A stretch of DNA of 64,000 bases, from positions 1,488,001 to 1,552,000 of the forward strand of contig MARA01000006.1 of the NCBI GenBank assembly GCA_001792895.1, given 5' to 3'. The notes below the pieces were generated by a model. That model had not been told where the DNA came from and searched no databases. It saw only the letters and a program-made list of their open reading frames with translations. Position numbers and translations under genes: made by a program. The stretch comes from Lentinus brumalis (Eukaryota; Basidiomycota; Agaricomycetes; Polyporales; Polyporaceae). Each line of letters starts with the position of its first letter. Positions within the stretch are counted from its first letter, which is position 1. Positions 22,901 to 34,579 of this stretch are shown here, in pieces.

Positions 22901-23380
22901 ACGAACGACGAGCTCAATGAAGCACAAGAGGGTAGAGCGGTAAATATCGATGACGAAGTTGATGATAGCCTCCATGACGGTCAGAGCAAGCGTCATGGTC
23001 GCCCGAGCGGCGTTCAGCGTGCCGTTGACTGCATCCGTGATCTGCGCGTTCGTCGCGGCTGCGAGGTAGCGGGGCATACTGGCAGCGGAGGTGGCGGCGT
23101 GCTCGGCCGCCTTACAGCTAGCAAGCAAGTCGGCCTTAACGTTCGCGACAGCATCGTTGGCGGAGTCCGAGGAGATCTGGAGACGGAAGACGATGAAGAT
23201 GAGGGAGATGATGGGGTATGCGAGCCAGGTGAGCGAGAAGAGATGGGGGAGCTGGAGGTACGGTCTGATGTCGTGGCCGTAGTCAATCTCCGTCTGTCCC
23301 TTCCGGCCCTCGTCGCGAGGGGGGTCGTTGTATGTCCAGTGGGAGTGGACGGGGTCGTAGTTCCAGGAGGCCTGGCTCAT
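19989..23380 (-). CDS. PRM1: Plasma membrane fusion protein Prm1, intact copy
   Basis: Prm1 is a multispanning glycoprotein that promotes plasma-membrane merger of mating fungal cells. Exons 23380-22865, 22052-21790 and 21741-19989 join in phase to give 843 residues, near the upper end for the family. The N-terminus [17 protein letters not shown] leads to helix 1 (about residues 46-68, [20 protein letters not shown]). A first extracellular loop and a hydrophobic pair follow at about 128-168. A second loop holds [16 protein letters not shown]. Helices continue with [40 protein letters not shown] and [20 protein letters not shown]. Several N-x-S/T sites lie in the loops. The cytoplasmic tail is long and charged ([20 protein letters not shown], ending LFSSNR). 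Intron 1 is unusually long (812 bp); intron 2 is 48 bp. This is the only copy with its own 3' end. Confidence 0.9.
22075..22845. other. Extra segment inside PRM1 intron 1 (copy 1)
   Basis: Intron 1 is 812 bp here (22053-22864) and in copy 2, but 89 bp in copies 3 and 4. Both intron ends are recognisably related between the classes, so about 720 bp are extra in the middle. It contains a 148-codon + strand ORF (from 22178) with no recognised domain. No clear terminal inverted repeat or target duplication was seen. Confidence 0.6.
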
Positions 23381-23753
23381 CGTGGTGTCGGCCGGCGACG
23401 AGAGGGATGTCTATGGGGGTCGAAAAGAGAGTAAGTCCCGAAGGAGGCGCAGGGGCTGCAGACCGCCTCTGCATGCTTTTGAGAAGACGTCGGCCATTGT
23501 TTTCGGTTACGTGCAGGTCGACGCTGGTCGACCTTCATTGTTCTCCCCAAAGTACTCACACAATTGAGCTGCCAAATGCGGAAGGCGCGACTACCGGCAG
23601 ACGCTGGCACCGCTGCCCGCTCGGCGCCTCCTCGACCGCCACCACGCCCAACATCCTACTCAGCGTCCAACCAGCTGCACTCCGCCCGCCCTCCGCTGCC
23701 CTCTCTCCGTGTTGGTCGCTCGTCCAGGACACAGGCGCCCCGATTCCGCCCCG
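23381..23753. promoter_or_regulatory. Putative bidirectional promoter, PRM1 / divergent candidate gene
   Basis: 373 bp between the PRM1 ATG (minus) and the ATG at 23754 (plus). It is repeated in every unit (34208-34579, 44304-44683, 54509-54888) and is well conserved between the two unit classes, apart from small indels in the CT-rich right half. It contains GGTCGAC-type palindromic sequence (CAGGTCGACGCTGGTCGACC, 23516-23535). No known mating-response element was identified with certainty. Confidence 0.45.
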
Positions 23754-25144
23754 ATGGCAGCCCTCTCAACGCCTCTCAACGCGCGTTCTTCCCCTCGGCG
23801 AGCCATCCCTCGACTCCTGCCAGGCGCACCCACCACTCGCTCAGGCCGCCTCTCTGGTCTGTCCGCCCTGCCGCCAACCCCTTGCCCTCTCTCCCCGCCC
23901 CGCGCTGCCTGTGAGTACATCGACACTCCTCCCACGACGCTGCCTGCGGCGCACTCCCGCTAGCAAATACTGCCTCAGAGCTCTCCCCGCTGCGCCTCCG
24001 CCCGTCCACCGCCCTCTCCGTCCTTCATGCAACGTCATCGACGCGTCGTACACCTCAAGCACGACGTCCCGGAGCTCGTGACATTTCTGAGTGGGTCGTG
24101 CAGGAGCTGTTAGAGGGCGTCAGACGCTACATGGTGAGTCCCTGCGCGCGCATGACGTACCTCTGTGTTCCGCCATCCTACACCCGCCCTAGACTGCTCA
24201 GACGATAGCCAGGATACTCCTCTGCTACCTCCCGGCGTCCCTGCAAATGTCCCCATGTGGAGACTTGTCGCGCAAACCGGCCGCCAACATACCCCACCTT
24301 CCAGGCGACATTTCGCTGCATCAGTGAGTCGGACTATCCCCCAAATACGTGACTTGTACGCGCACGACTCACCTCAACCGTCTCCAGCAAGCGTTCGCCG
24401 TTCCAATCCGCCGTTCGTCCTTGGCAGCAAGATCTCTGCCGCGATCGGGACGATTCCCAGCCCGTACCTCAGCGTACCGGCGCGAATCTTGCTGCATCCG
24501 ACGCGCGCCGTCTACGCGGACCAGGCTATATGCCCTCTCCCGGTGAGGTCGCGAACTCGCACCTCGGCGGCCCATTCACTGCCCGGTAAGCAAAAGTACC
24601 CTCGCCCGCGATGTCGGCAGACACAGCTGACAAAATTACGACTATCAGCATCTATGAACACCCCATCGACGTCTCCGACTGTTTCGCGCCGATCAGACGA
24701 GGTCGCAAATCGACGCACAACGGCCGAATTCATTGGTGTCAGGACATTCCGACACCGTCCCGCTCTCGCTGTGTCGGTCATCGAGCAGCAGCAGCCCGTA
24801 ACACGTCAGCCGGTGCCGGGAAGCCGCCCCGTTGGCTCGAGACATGCGGTGCCCGGTCTCGCGTCTCGGACCATCCGGCGGATCTGTCCTTCACGCAGCC
24901 CTCTCCCGTCCGTGCTCGTCATGCGTCGTGCCGCATCGACCGCAACTCGCCCGGAGCCGTCTCGCACGAGTCGAATCCGCGACGCTCTCGCCGTGGCCCC
25001 GCTCGCCGGACACAGCGCAACCGCTTTGGCCGAGGCAGGTTGGCTTGGAAGACGACGGTCGCTCACGACGAGGACAAGTCGCGCGGGCACCGGCTATGCG
25101 CGGACGCGAACTCGGAATGCAAGAGCACGGCTCCGACGTGCTGA
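23754..25144 (+). CDS. Candidate multi-exon gene divergent from PRM1 (unit 1)
   Basis: Unknown protein. Possible start is the ATG at 23754 (MAALSTPLNARSSPRRAIPR), with donors at 23911 and 24134. The best evidence is downstream. The exon with CKCPHVETCRANRPPTYPTF and the next exon (NPPFVLGSKISAAIGTIPSP, then ARILLHPTRAVYADQAIC) join in phase across a GTGAGT...CTCCAG intron. Most unit 1 versus unit 3 differences there are silent in this frame (CCC/CCT, GCG/GCA, TTT/TTC, GTT/GTG, TTG/CTG, CGC/CGT, ACG/ACA), and a 6-bp indel keeps the frame. A GTAAGC...ATCAG intron follows. The last exon is uncertain because three frames stay open in very GC-rich DNA. This unit lacks one C near 24535 that the other units have, which breaks the frame. 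Confidence 0.4.
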
Positions 25145-25340
25145 GAGACGAGACGCACGTCTCTGTGCTCGGGAACGCGGAGAGTCGGAGGATGGCGCTA
25201 TGACAGCACGACGACGAGCCGGGGCTGAGTCTGCGCGGTCCTGCGTCGTGAGCCCGTCCCCGCCGCACCGTCATACGGACGACAACGCGCCTTCGCAGGC
25301 TATGACCGCGAAGAGTCGGCTCGACGCCTTGGGACGGCGC

Positions 25341-25368
25341 CGACGCACGACGCACGACGCACGACGCT
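25341..25368 (+). repeat. Heptamer tandem repeat, 4 copies
   Basis: CGACGCA three times followed by CGACGCT. The same array occurs at 36167-36194, 46290-46317 and 56495-56522 with equal copy number. Confidence 0.85.
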
Positions 25369-26113
25369 CATGAGTGCTCTCGTGAACGTCGTCTCCGGCA
25401 CTTGGGACTTACACAGGCCGGAGCTACAAGACGGCCGACGGCCGGGACGTATAGCGCGCCGAGGAGAGGCGAACATCGCCGTGGCGGCAGGGTATGGCGG
25501 GAGAACAGGAGCAGGGGCAGGAACTCACTCGATTGGGCGGCGTGTGGATGGATGTCTTGTGTCCGGGTGCGTGTATGTAAAGTACGCGCGATGAATATAT
25601 CTCGTTGGTGCCTGCAGGAGCTGTGTCAGTCTCGCGATGTGCGCGAATTAACACGCGGGTGAGGACACTTACCTTACCAGAGCGCAGCGTGACGAGCCGC
25701 GTCGTCGCAGCTCTGCGCCGTCGTCGGGCTGACCGCGCTGGACGACGGGACGCCAGCAACCCTGTGCGACAAGAGACCCGGATTGTGGTCAGTCAATATT
25801 CTGGTACCCGCTGTTCGAGGGACACTCACGCAGCTTCGTCTAGGCCAGGGCGTTATGCATTAGTCCTCGACCAGACGTCCAGCCGACATGCATCCCCCGG
25901 AGTCTCGCATCGGGCTCCTCGAGCGAGACGAGGATCTGCTCGTGCAGCGCCGGTGAGTGGTGTGTTCGTCTGCAGGAAGGGCGTAGCTTACCGTGATGTA
26001 CTAGTACTGCAGATGCGCGCCGGTCGAGGGCCTCCCGTTACCGTGACAAACCGCATCCCAGCGAGACGGCGGGCGTGTCGAGCGCAGCCTGTTGTAGGAG
26101 GCAAACGGCGGAA

Positions 26114-26380
26114 GGTCCGCGGCACTGGCGCAGCGACTCGGAGGAACTTGCGGCGCTGGGAGTTCAGGCGAAGACTCGCGGCTGCGACAGACAAGTAAGC
26201 AGTGGATCCGACAAGGCAGGGATGAACCGAGAACTTACTAGACGGTATGCGTCATGACTCCCAGGGCCCCAGCGTCGATGCGGGCGTGGAGGTCCGCGGC
26301 ACTAGCGTTGGAGACTCGTCGAGGACTCGGTGCTTGCGGTACGGCTAGTTCAAGCGAGAACTCGTCGCTGCGGACAAGTA
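26114..26380 (+). repeat. Pair of diverged ~85-90 bp direct repeats
   Basis: 26114-26197 and 26291-26380 both start GGTCCGCGGCACT and share GACTCG, CTTGCGG, GTTCA.GCGA and a final GACAAGTA in the same order, about 177 bp apart. Equivalent pairs occur in the other units (for example 36940-37206). Confidence 0.6.
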
Positions 26381-27906
26381 CGGTCATATGAGAAGGCTGT
26401 CCTGGACAGGCATGGCCACTGGTATGGCGTACCTGGATCCCCGGCCTTGCTACGATGCTAGCAAGACGTCCCGCAATGCACTGTACCGATCGTCTGAGGC
26501 AGGCTCGGTGTTGCGCTCTCTCGATGCCGAGGCGAGACCTAGATGACAGAGTAAGCTAGCGAACGTCATGGTCACTGAAGCAGCCGGCTTACCGCGACTC
26601 GGATAGTAGGCACAGTACACGCACAGCGAAGTGATGCTCGTGCTGTACGTCAACACTTGGCCGTGCGGGTACAAGGAAGCATGCCGGAGCTGTAAGTACG
26701 CGCGTTCAATACTTACGCTGCCGTCCCCAGACTTAGCAAACGTGCTGACCGTTTTACAGGAAGCAGGATGCTGGAACCGTGACGCAGGCGGCATGGGCAT
26801 CCGCTAACCGATCTGTGCAAGCGGTGAGTCGTGTCGTTTTGATGCGAAGTCGTGATCACTGACGTACCTGCAGACTTGTAGCGTTCCTGAACACACTCGG
26901 GCATGTTGCTAACCACCCGCGCTCCGATGAGTGACGCTCTGGCCGAGTCCTGGTTCACAGCGGGACCTGCAGCAAGTCAACAGCACGTTCGCTTGCGGCT
27001 CGGAGGAGATCGTGCGCTTCTGTGTATCCATGCATGTCAGTGACGCTCTGCGATCCGATCTGGGAGGACTGACATACATACGCTTCCAGGGATGTGAACG
27101 AGAAGCTTCCTGTTGTTCTTCCTCAGAGCGGTGACCGGACCAAGACGCCGACTCGGCCGCATGCTCGTCGAAACAAACGAGTCGCCCGCACTCACTAGTA
27201 AGCCGGGCAATCAAATGCCACGGAGACCGCTTCAAACTGTTGGTCAGTATACACTATGGCACCAGACTCTCCGTGCTGTGCTCACGGTGTTGTTCCTGGA
27301 CCGTAGTTCGCAGTCGAGACGCATGCGAGCGTCGACGCTGTGCCTTGCTTCTTGGAGGTACTGACGACCGGTCATCAACATCGCACCCGGCTTCTCTGAG
27401 CTCACAGGACGACGCCTCGAAATACAACGTCACTGGCGGCGGACGATTCAGTACCAGGCGCGGCATGGCGAGATGTGAGGTGAGCACATACCGCCATTGA
27501 TAGGAAGTCGAGTGCTACACACCGTGCGGACACAGGGCACTGGTCAGTCGGAAGTCGCGTCAATCGAGTAGCCCCTTCGCGCACCGAACGCTGACGAAGA
27601 GCGAGATGTTCATTCTCAATGCGATACTCGGACAGGGCCGACGCGCACGGTCCGGGAGCCTGGCGACAAGAGATTTAGTTTCGGCGGAGCACGTCGGGCG
27701 CAGACATCAAGACCGGTACCTCACCTCGATGTTGGCATGGTGGTACGACCACTCGGATCCGGGCACTGGGACAACTGATGTCTATACCCGCGTACAGGCA
27801 AGATCCGAGTCGCGGCCACGGGCGGAGTGCCCGGCGGTGCGGATATAGGATGTACTATACAGTAGGTCAATATAACGGTATTCTTATTGTTAGGACATAC
27901 GCTCAC

Positions 27907-28119
27907 CATTTGATATATGTATTCTGCTTGAATGAGGACGCAATCTGGGTGCTACGCAGCTGTGTACAAGTGCCTGAGGCCGTGTATACCGGGCGTCTGC
28001 TACGCGAGATAGCGATCTGCGCGGGCGGTGAGTTGAGCTCTTTGAAGTTCCACGCGACTTGCGGGACGTACCAAGAGCGTGAGGTCCTCCGGGTCACCGT
28101 AATAGCGCAAGATGAAGAC
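27907..28119 (-). CDS. Candidate two-exon coding segment, unknown gene (unit 1)
   Basis: Minus-strand exon 28119-28072 reads VFILRYYGDPEDLTLL, ends at a GTACGT donor, and is followed by a 55-bp intron with a CTCAAC branch and CGCGCAG acceptor. The exon 28016-27907 reads I.ISRSRRPVYTASGTCTQL and ends at GTGAGC. Against unit 3 the two differences in the first exon are both silent (GGT/GGC, TTG/CTG), the intron differs by one base in length, and the second exon shows about 4 third-, 1 first- and 2 second-position changes. This is what a real spliced gene should show. The remaining exons were not found; a TAG directly before the first exon in this unit is replaced by TGG in unit 3. Confidence 0.4.
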
Positions 28120-28340
28120 CTAGCGTCAGGTACGAATTGTTGCATGACCCGGGCATGACAACCTGCAGGGTGCCATTGACTGCGTCGCGGGCAGCTGGCG
28201 GTGGCAAGGAGTTATGTTCAATGAGAACGCACACCGTGGCGGCGACGTAAGTGGACACCGTTTACGCGTGTGATGATATATTACGTACGGAGACACTGGT
28301 GCACTGCGGGCAATACGTCTTGGTCGGTCAGTGCGGGTCT

Positions 28341-28364
28341 GTAAGAGAAAGCCCGGTCTCTTAC
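28341..28364. repeat. Perfect 8-bp inverted repeat (hairpin)
   Basis: GTAAGAGA and TCTCTTAC separated by 8 nt. Present in all units (39167-39190, 49188-49211, 59393-59416). Confidence 0.8.
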
Positions 28365-28937
28365 CTCGGACCGGCCGTCGGGATAATGTGGCTAGAAGCC
28401 TCTATTCGAATTGGAAGGTTTGTTCATATGATCCTTCGAAGTGTCGTGGCCAACGTGGACTCACCATTTGAACCTGCAGTTGCTATAGGATCTAAACGAC
28501 CGAACATTAGCAGAGATGACATGATGTGCGTACCGGACATGCCGGGAGAGGAGGAAGTGCGACGGTCTGTCGACGAAGCGGTTGTAGGAGGCGAGTAGAT
28601 AGAAGGAGAAAGAAGGAGGGGAGTGGATGGAGTGAAGGGAGGGGATGATGAGCTTGTCGTCGAAGAGTCGGGGTTCTTATATCCAGAGAGGAGGGCCTGT
28701 AAACAAATAGACCACGCAATCTGCGTTGCCCAAGGGGCGAGATACACGGAGATTCTGTCCCGAGCTTTGCGTCAGCATCTTGCTTATTGTCCAGACACAT
28801 CTGCTTGCGAACCAACCAGCGCACGACACGAATCGACGGCAGCACGGGAGGCGAAATGGTGGGTATGCCCAGAGGGCTGAAACTGATGTTTTCACCTTCT
28901 GACTGTGTTCTGGAGCCGCGTAGCACCCGGGGCGGTA

Positions 28938-28955
28938 CTCGCCTATGTAGGCGAG
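28938..28955. repeat. 18-bp palindrome
   Basis: CTCGCCTA-TG-TAGGCGAG, two perfect 8-bp arms around TG. It is unchanged in both unit classes although the flanks differ, so it could be a dimeric protein-binding site. Confidence 0.7.
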
Positions 28956-31836
28956 CGCCCTAATATGATGGAGCTCATTTCTCCGTCCGTTGCCGTCGTA
29001 GTTTCGTTGCCCGGGGGCAGGAGGAGAGGGTCAGCCATGCATCCCAGCATTCTAAGGCCTTTCGTGTATTTCTGGATGTCCTGGCCACCTGGAGCAGTCA
29101 TACTATGTGTATTACGTGGCTACATGCCTATACTGAGGTTGCATGACCTACTGCATAGTCTTAGCTTGCGTAGATTTGAACTGAAATGCGCAATGTGCCT
29201 TCTATTGCACTCAAGTGACCTTGCACTTTGTTTTCAAGCTGCGCATCTTCATAGAGGCCTTCTACTAATAGCATTCTCTAGTCACACTTGCTACGGCCAG
29301 TCATGGCTCCCAGAATAATTTTTGGATGCTCATCTGCAAGGACAGGAGCGCAAAGCGTGAACGAAGGTGCGCGTGCGCAGGCGCTCGGAGGTAGTGCGAT
29401 CTGCCACCGCTTCGGCCATTGCGGCGTCATTCCTCCGCTTTCTCTATGATCTCAATACATGTTGAATACTTGCTTCCCATGTCCGCAGTCCAAACGACCG
29501 TAAGCAGGTTGGCTTCGGGCCATGTTCTTGGCAGATTATACCAACATAACTTGCCACCAGTAAGTATTGCCTATCCCCTGTTGCTCACAGTGCTTCCGGC
29601 TCAAACCAGATAACTCAGCAGCTACTGGTTGACTGTCCCTGTTACTGGGTGTAGAGCTTGATATTGGTTGACAGAACCGCGGCCGCGGCAGATAAGCGGG
29701 GCATGGGTCCAGACCTCAGGCTTCAAGATTACACCAGATGTAAGTTGAATGTCCGAACCGCTTAGCCACGGTGATGCGGCTGCCGTCTACCGCAAGCCCT
29801 TGCCCTGACACGTAGACTGCTACCACACCATCTGGCTTCCCCTCGAATTCGCTCCCCCATTGTTGAAGTCGTTGAAGTGCTCTATTCTGCGCCGGCACTG
29901 CTGTCTACTCATATACTACTCATATTGACCAACTGCTGTCCCTCCAACTCCCATCCCATGCCCACTGACAGCCTCCCAACACTTTCGTCGCCACCACTTC
30001 AGACATAACATGGGCAGATCGGTGAGCTCAGATGCGCTCACCTCAGTGCATCCCGATGCTCATGCGCTGACTGCTGACCTCGTGCCGACTTGTGTTGCCC
30101 AGGAATTTGTCGAATGCCCTGGTAAGCATGACACGCCCACCTAGACCATGTTGCGCACTCTGATGCCGTAGCATCGACAACAGAGTCTAATCCTACCATA
30201 TCAAGACATAGACTTCCTCGAGTGTCCATGCTGTGGTTAGCGAGCTTCGCACGTAAGTGCAAGCACCAACACTGACAATGTGTCCCACCTCACGACGACT
30301 CGGCCAGTCTTCCCGTCCATGCGGTGAGCTCTCGTGTCTTCCTGATCACCTGTAGATGCATAGCACTCACGCCTGTAATTGCGGTAGCAGAAGTAGCATC
30401 CCCAGCTGAAGACAGGCCGCACGCTCGTGGGCAAGGGCACAAGTCATCAGCACATGCTCCCGGTGTCCCTGACTTTCTCCCGGTGCCCGCAGGGCGCAAA
30501 CTACGCGATCAGCAGCAACCCACCGCCTTCCTTGTCATGATGACACAACTTACCTCTTCGCGGTGCGTCTCCGACGTACCCGCCGCTCTGTGCGCTGCTG
30601 CTGCGGCCTTGTTAAGGTCTCACGAAGGCGCACTGCACGAGCCCGACACGATGCTGTGAGTGCTCCGTTCCGCGCTCGACGTCTCTTCCGGGCAGATGCA
30701 AGATCTGCCGGGCTTGCCTTTCGACATCTCAAGATCTCCGGCCGTCTGCGAGTCACCTCCCGTACGACCGTGTTCAACGTCTCGCGAGGCGCGTCTAGAC
30801 GTTCTGCATGTCATTCCAGGATGTCGGCACTGCGAGCCTTCATACTCAGGTTTCAAGCTCAAGAGAACACGGTGAGCTCGCGAGTCTCGGATTCATTGTA
30901 CTTACCTTGTATGTTCACTGACCTTCCGGACGCAGCAGGGTGACGTCACGCGCCGCAACATTGTCCGAGGCAGAGGACGCGATCGAGGGCTAGACCGAGG
31001 AGGAGGAGAGGGAGGGCGAACGAGTCTGCGCGACGGCTCAAGGTACGTCGTGACTGCGCCCGCTCGCCCACACGCTTCTGCGTGTCCCACTACTACCCCT
31101 TCCGCTGCCCGTTGCCTCGGCGCGGTGCTGGCATGAAAGCGGGGACTCGTGTCATGAGATGCACAGTGTCGAGGGCCTCCAGCCGGCTGGACTTTGCGCG
31201 AGCATTGCCAGGTCCGACACTCGGCCGGTCGCTGTATGCGGTATGCGGCAGGCGACAAATCCAGAGCGGGCAGTCAAATAAGCCCGTGTTTCAGTCGAGC
31301 AGGCGATGAGGAGAAAAGGCGCACCCGGGAACGTCGCGATGTCATGGTGGTGGTAGGAGGCAGAGCCGCGTCGGAAGTACGCAGAATAGGCGCCCGTATT
31401 CCGACCGCGGATTTGGACGTCTCGCGGTGCTTGTACCGCTGGCCTTCTGGGCGAGCGTAGAGTAGAAACCGTGTATTTTCTGCTACTATATGTACTCTCC
31501 GTAGCTGTGAATACACGAGTCCTTGAGTCCTCCGAATGCCCGGTGCGAGTCCGCTGCTTCGAAGTCTCGCAAGTTCCACAGAGCACTGGCACACCCTCCG
31601 ACACTCCAGGGAGCACCCAATGCCAAGACTATCCCCAGAAAACACCCTAAGTTCAGCATTCGTGCTGAAGCAGGAAATCGTGCGCCTCGGCTAGTGCGTC
31701 GGGACACGAGGCTACTGCACGCCCGCCCCGCCGCCGGCTAGATATCGCGGAGATGCGCCTCGCCTACACAGCTCCCGTGATTCACGCAGCGACATCGGCG
31801 AACAAAATATATTTCTGCGCTATGTACACCGGCGAG

Positions 31837-34207
31837 CTATCTACACTCCAGCCCGTCGTTGATCGTGGACTGCACGGCATCGACGCGCGCGTTCACCTGC
31901 CCCGCATACGTCGCAGAGTCGTTGTACATGCTCGCGTTGACCGACGTCGCGATCAGGTTCGAAAAGTCCGAGACGGAGGCGGACGCCTGCTGCTCGTACT
32001 TGTGCTGAATCGGCCCGATCGCCAACAGCTGGAGCTCGACGGAGAGGAGGCCGAAGACCCCGATGAGGAAGCATGCGAGCGCGGGCGGGTGGAAGACGTA
32101 GCGCGCGAACCAGATGATCTTGTCTCTGCGCGCCGGGTTCATCCAGCTCTGCAACAGCAGGATGAGCTTCGTGACCCAGGGGTGCGCCATCGTCCCCTCG
32201 ATGCTCATGAGGTCGTGGTTCGACGCGCGTGCGTACAGCTCGTTCCCGACCTCCAGCGTCGTGACGCCGGGGTCGCGCCGGAGGTCGTCCTTGATGCGCC
32301 GGAAGTGGTCCTTCATCGCCCGCCACTTGTACCACTCGAGCCAGCAGTTCGCGGCGATGAGCAGGAAGATGAGGACGATGAGAATCGCAGTGCCGATCTT
32401 GACCATCTTGACCAGGTCGTGCCCGAGATCGTCCACGACAGAGGTGTCCATCTGGTTGCAGAAGGTCACCGTGTTCTGGCTCGGAAGCGGCAACGCGCTG
32501 ACGTCAAAGTGCAGACCCGCGAACGTGTCGTTGATGTCCTTCTTCAGCAGCTCGAAAGGAGCATCGACGCTAGACACGCGTCAGCGCATGGGATGTCATC
32601 AACTCGACTCGACCTACATGTCCTCGATCTTGTTCTTCAAGTCTGCTATGGTGGGCAGCGAGTTGTTGAGGTTCTGCAGCGCGGTCGTAAAGTCCGACGG
32701 CAGCTGAACATTGTCCAGCGCGGACAGACTCGGGGTACTGATCTGCGGAGGCGTGAAGTGGAAGAACGGGACGTTGTTGGCCGCGTCCACGACCGTCTTG
32801 ATCGCGCTGTTGAGCCCGTTCACGTCGTTCTGGATACTCGTCTTGAGACCGCTGAACGTGCTCTGCAGGAATTTGTTGATCTGTGGGAGGAAGACCAATT
32901 AGTATAAGTCGACTGACTGTGTACTAGAGGCCCGGAAAGAAAAAGTCAGAGCCAGGAGGGTATTGCCTGGAGGCCTCCTTGAGCGTCTGAAGTCTAACGG
33001 GCAAGATGCTGTCTCGCCAGAGATGTGAAGGAGACGGAGAAGATTATAGGCAGAGACTCGCCAAGAAGCTACCCGAGATGGCGACTCGGGAGGCGGCCCG
33101 CCAACGCATGTGCAATCATCTGAAGTGCTCGACGGGTTCCGTGGTGGGTGCAGGGCGGCACATAGTGAGCCTATGCAGCAACCTCAACGGGTCCAGCCTA
33201 TCGAGGTCTCAAGGGCTTCAGTGGAGCGATTTCTGTTCGGGAAATGCCTTCGCGGCGGGGCGACCCACGTGCGATCGTGACTTTCCGAGACGGGTTCGCA
33301 ATATCCCTCCCGCCAACTCCCCGCCAACAGATAACTTTGGTAGCGCCAACAAGCGACAGCGCCCGCTATGGCGGAGTCGATCGTTTGCAGAGACCCACTA
33401 CGTAGCGGTAGCAGGGATTATCACCGACGGATATGACTCTCCATTTTTGTAGAAGGTCCTAACCGTCGGGGCTCGCGAGTATAGCGACGGTACAGTAAGC
33501 TCATCGCACAGTTGTAACGCGTCAAGCCTCCCGCCCGCTTTGTGCTAAAACTGAGATGGGCGGAGGCTGTGAACGAGCGGGATGGCGAGATGAGGCGAGC
33601 GGCTACGGAAGCTGGACCCTTCGTCCGGCACACCATGCGCTAAGACAGACCCCAGTAGAACAGAAGGCAAGTGGCTGGAACATTGTACTCACCTCATCTA
33701 CTGCGCCAAGGAGAATGGACAGAGCACCACGAACGACGAGCTCAATGAAGCACAAGAGGGTAGAGCGGTAAATATCGATGACGAAGTTGATGATAGCCTC
33801 CATGACGGTCAGAGCAAGCGTCATGGTCGCCCGAGCGGCGTTCAGCGTGCCGTTGACTGCATCCGTGATCTGCGCGTTCGTCGCGGCTGCGAGGTAGCGG
33901 GGCATACTGGCAGCGGAGGTGGCGGCGTGCTCGGCCGCCTTACAGCTAGCAAGCAAGTCGGCCTTAACGTTCGCGACAGCATCGTTGGCGGAGTCCGAGG
34001 AGATCTGGAGACGGAAGACGATGAAGATGAGGGAGATGATGGGGTATGCGAGCCAGGTGAGCGAGAAGAGATGGGGGAGCTGGAGGTACGGTCTGATGTC
34101 GTGGCCGTAGTCAATCTCCGTCTGTCCCTTCCGGCCCTCGTCGCGAGGGGGTCGTTGTATGTCCAGTGGGAGTGGACGGGGTCGTAGTTCCAGGAGGCCT
34201 GGCTCAT
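31837..34207 (-). pseudogene. PRM1: PRM1 copy 2, 3'-truncated and frameshifted
   Basis: Exons correspond to 34207-33693, 32880-32618 and 32569 down to the junction at 31850. Two defects are visible. A run of five G (near 34146-34150) replaces the six G of copy 1, shifting the frame at about codon 19. The gene also ends in loop 2: after STINDGL the reading frame passes the junction and stops after ECR, so the last membrane helix and the whole cytoplasmic tail are absent. Intron 1 has the long 812-bp form. Confidence 0.8.
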
Positions 34208-34579
34208 CGTGGTGTCGGCCGGCGACGAGAGGGATGTCTATGGGGGTCGAAAAGAGAGTAAGTCCCGAAGGAGGCGCAGGGGCTGCAGACCGCCTCTGCA
34301 TGCTTTTGAGAAGACGTCGGCCATTGTTTTCGGTTACGTGCAGGTCGACGCTGGTCGACCTTCATTGTTCTCCCCAAAGTACTCACACAATTGAGCTGCC
34401 AAATGCGGAAGGCGCGACTACCGGCAGACGCTGGCACCGCTGCCCGCTCGGCGCCTCCTCGACCGCCACCACGCCCAACATCCTACTCAGCGTCCAACCA
34501 GCTGCACTCCGCCCGCCCTCCGCTGCCCTCTCTCCGTGTTGGTCGCTCGTCCAGGACACAGGCGCCCCGATTCCGCCCG

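Larger units (their letters stand above)
25145..27906. other. Unit 1 interior, no gene assigned
   Basis: CpG-rich DNA with short overlapping ORFs. It holds a heptamer repeat (25341-25368) and two diverged direct repeats (26114-26197, 26291-26380). The part up to about 25930 is almost identical in all units, so comparison cannot test coding; beyond that the two classes differ by many indels. Confidence 0.5.
21022..31849. repeat. PRM1 tandem array, unit 1
   Basis: First full 10,828-bp unit. It starts at the PRM1 position at which units 2 and 3 begin (AGCCCGTCGTTGATCG) and ends at the junction with unit 2. PRM1 is intact only because this unit still abuts the native 3' end to its left. Confidence 0.85.
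28120..31849. other. Unit 1 tail, no gene assigned
   Basis: About 3.7 kb with only short ORFs. Notable are a perfect 8-bp hairpin (28341-28364), a palindrome (28938-28955), a + strand stretch reading VPDFLPVPAGRKLRDQQQPT (about 30462-30521) that is kept in the second unit class, and an AT-rich motif just before the junction. Splice-like signals are frequent. Confidence 0.5.

Noticed and set aside
24165..25373. A 402-codon unspliced + strand ORF covering the divergent candidate gene
   Set aside because: It reads through two good introns, is extremely Arg/Ser/Thr-rich, and in its first part the frame shows fewer silent changes between units than the spliced reading.
28507..28926. A 139-codon minus-strand ORF in the array units
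   Set aside because: It is open in both classes but Pro/Leu/Ser-rich low-complexity reading of a GA-rich strand. No splice or family support.
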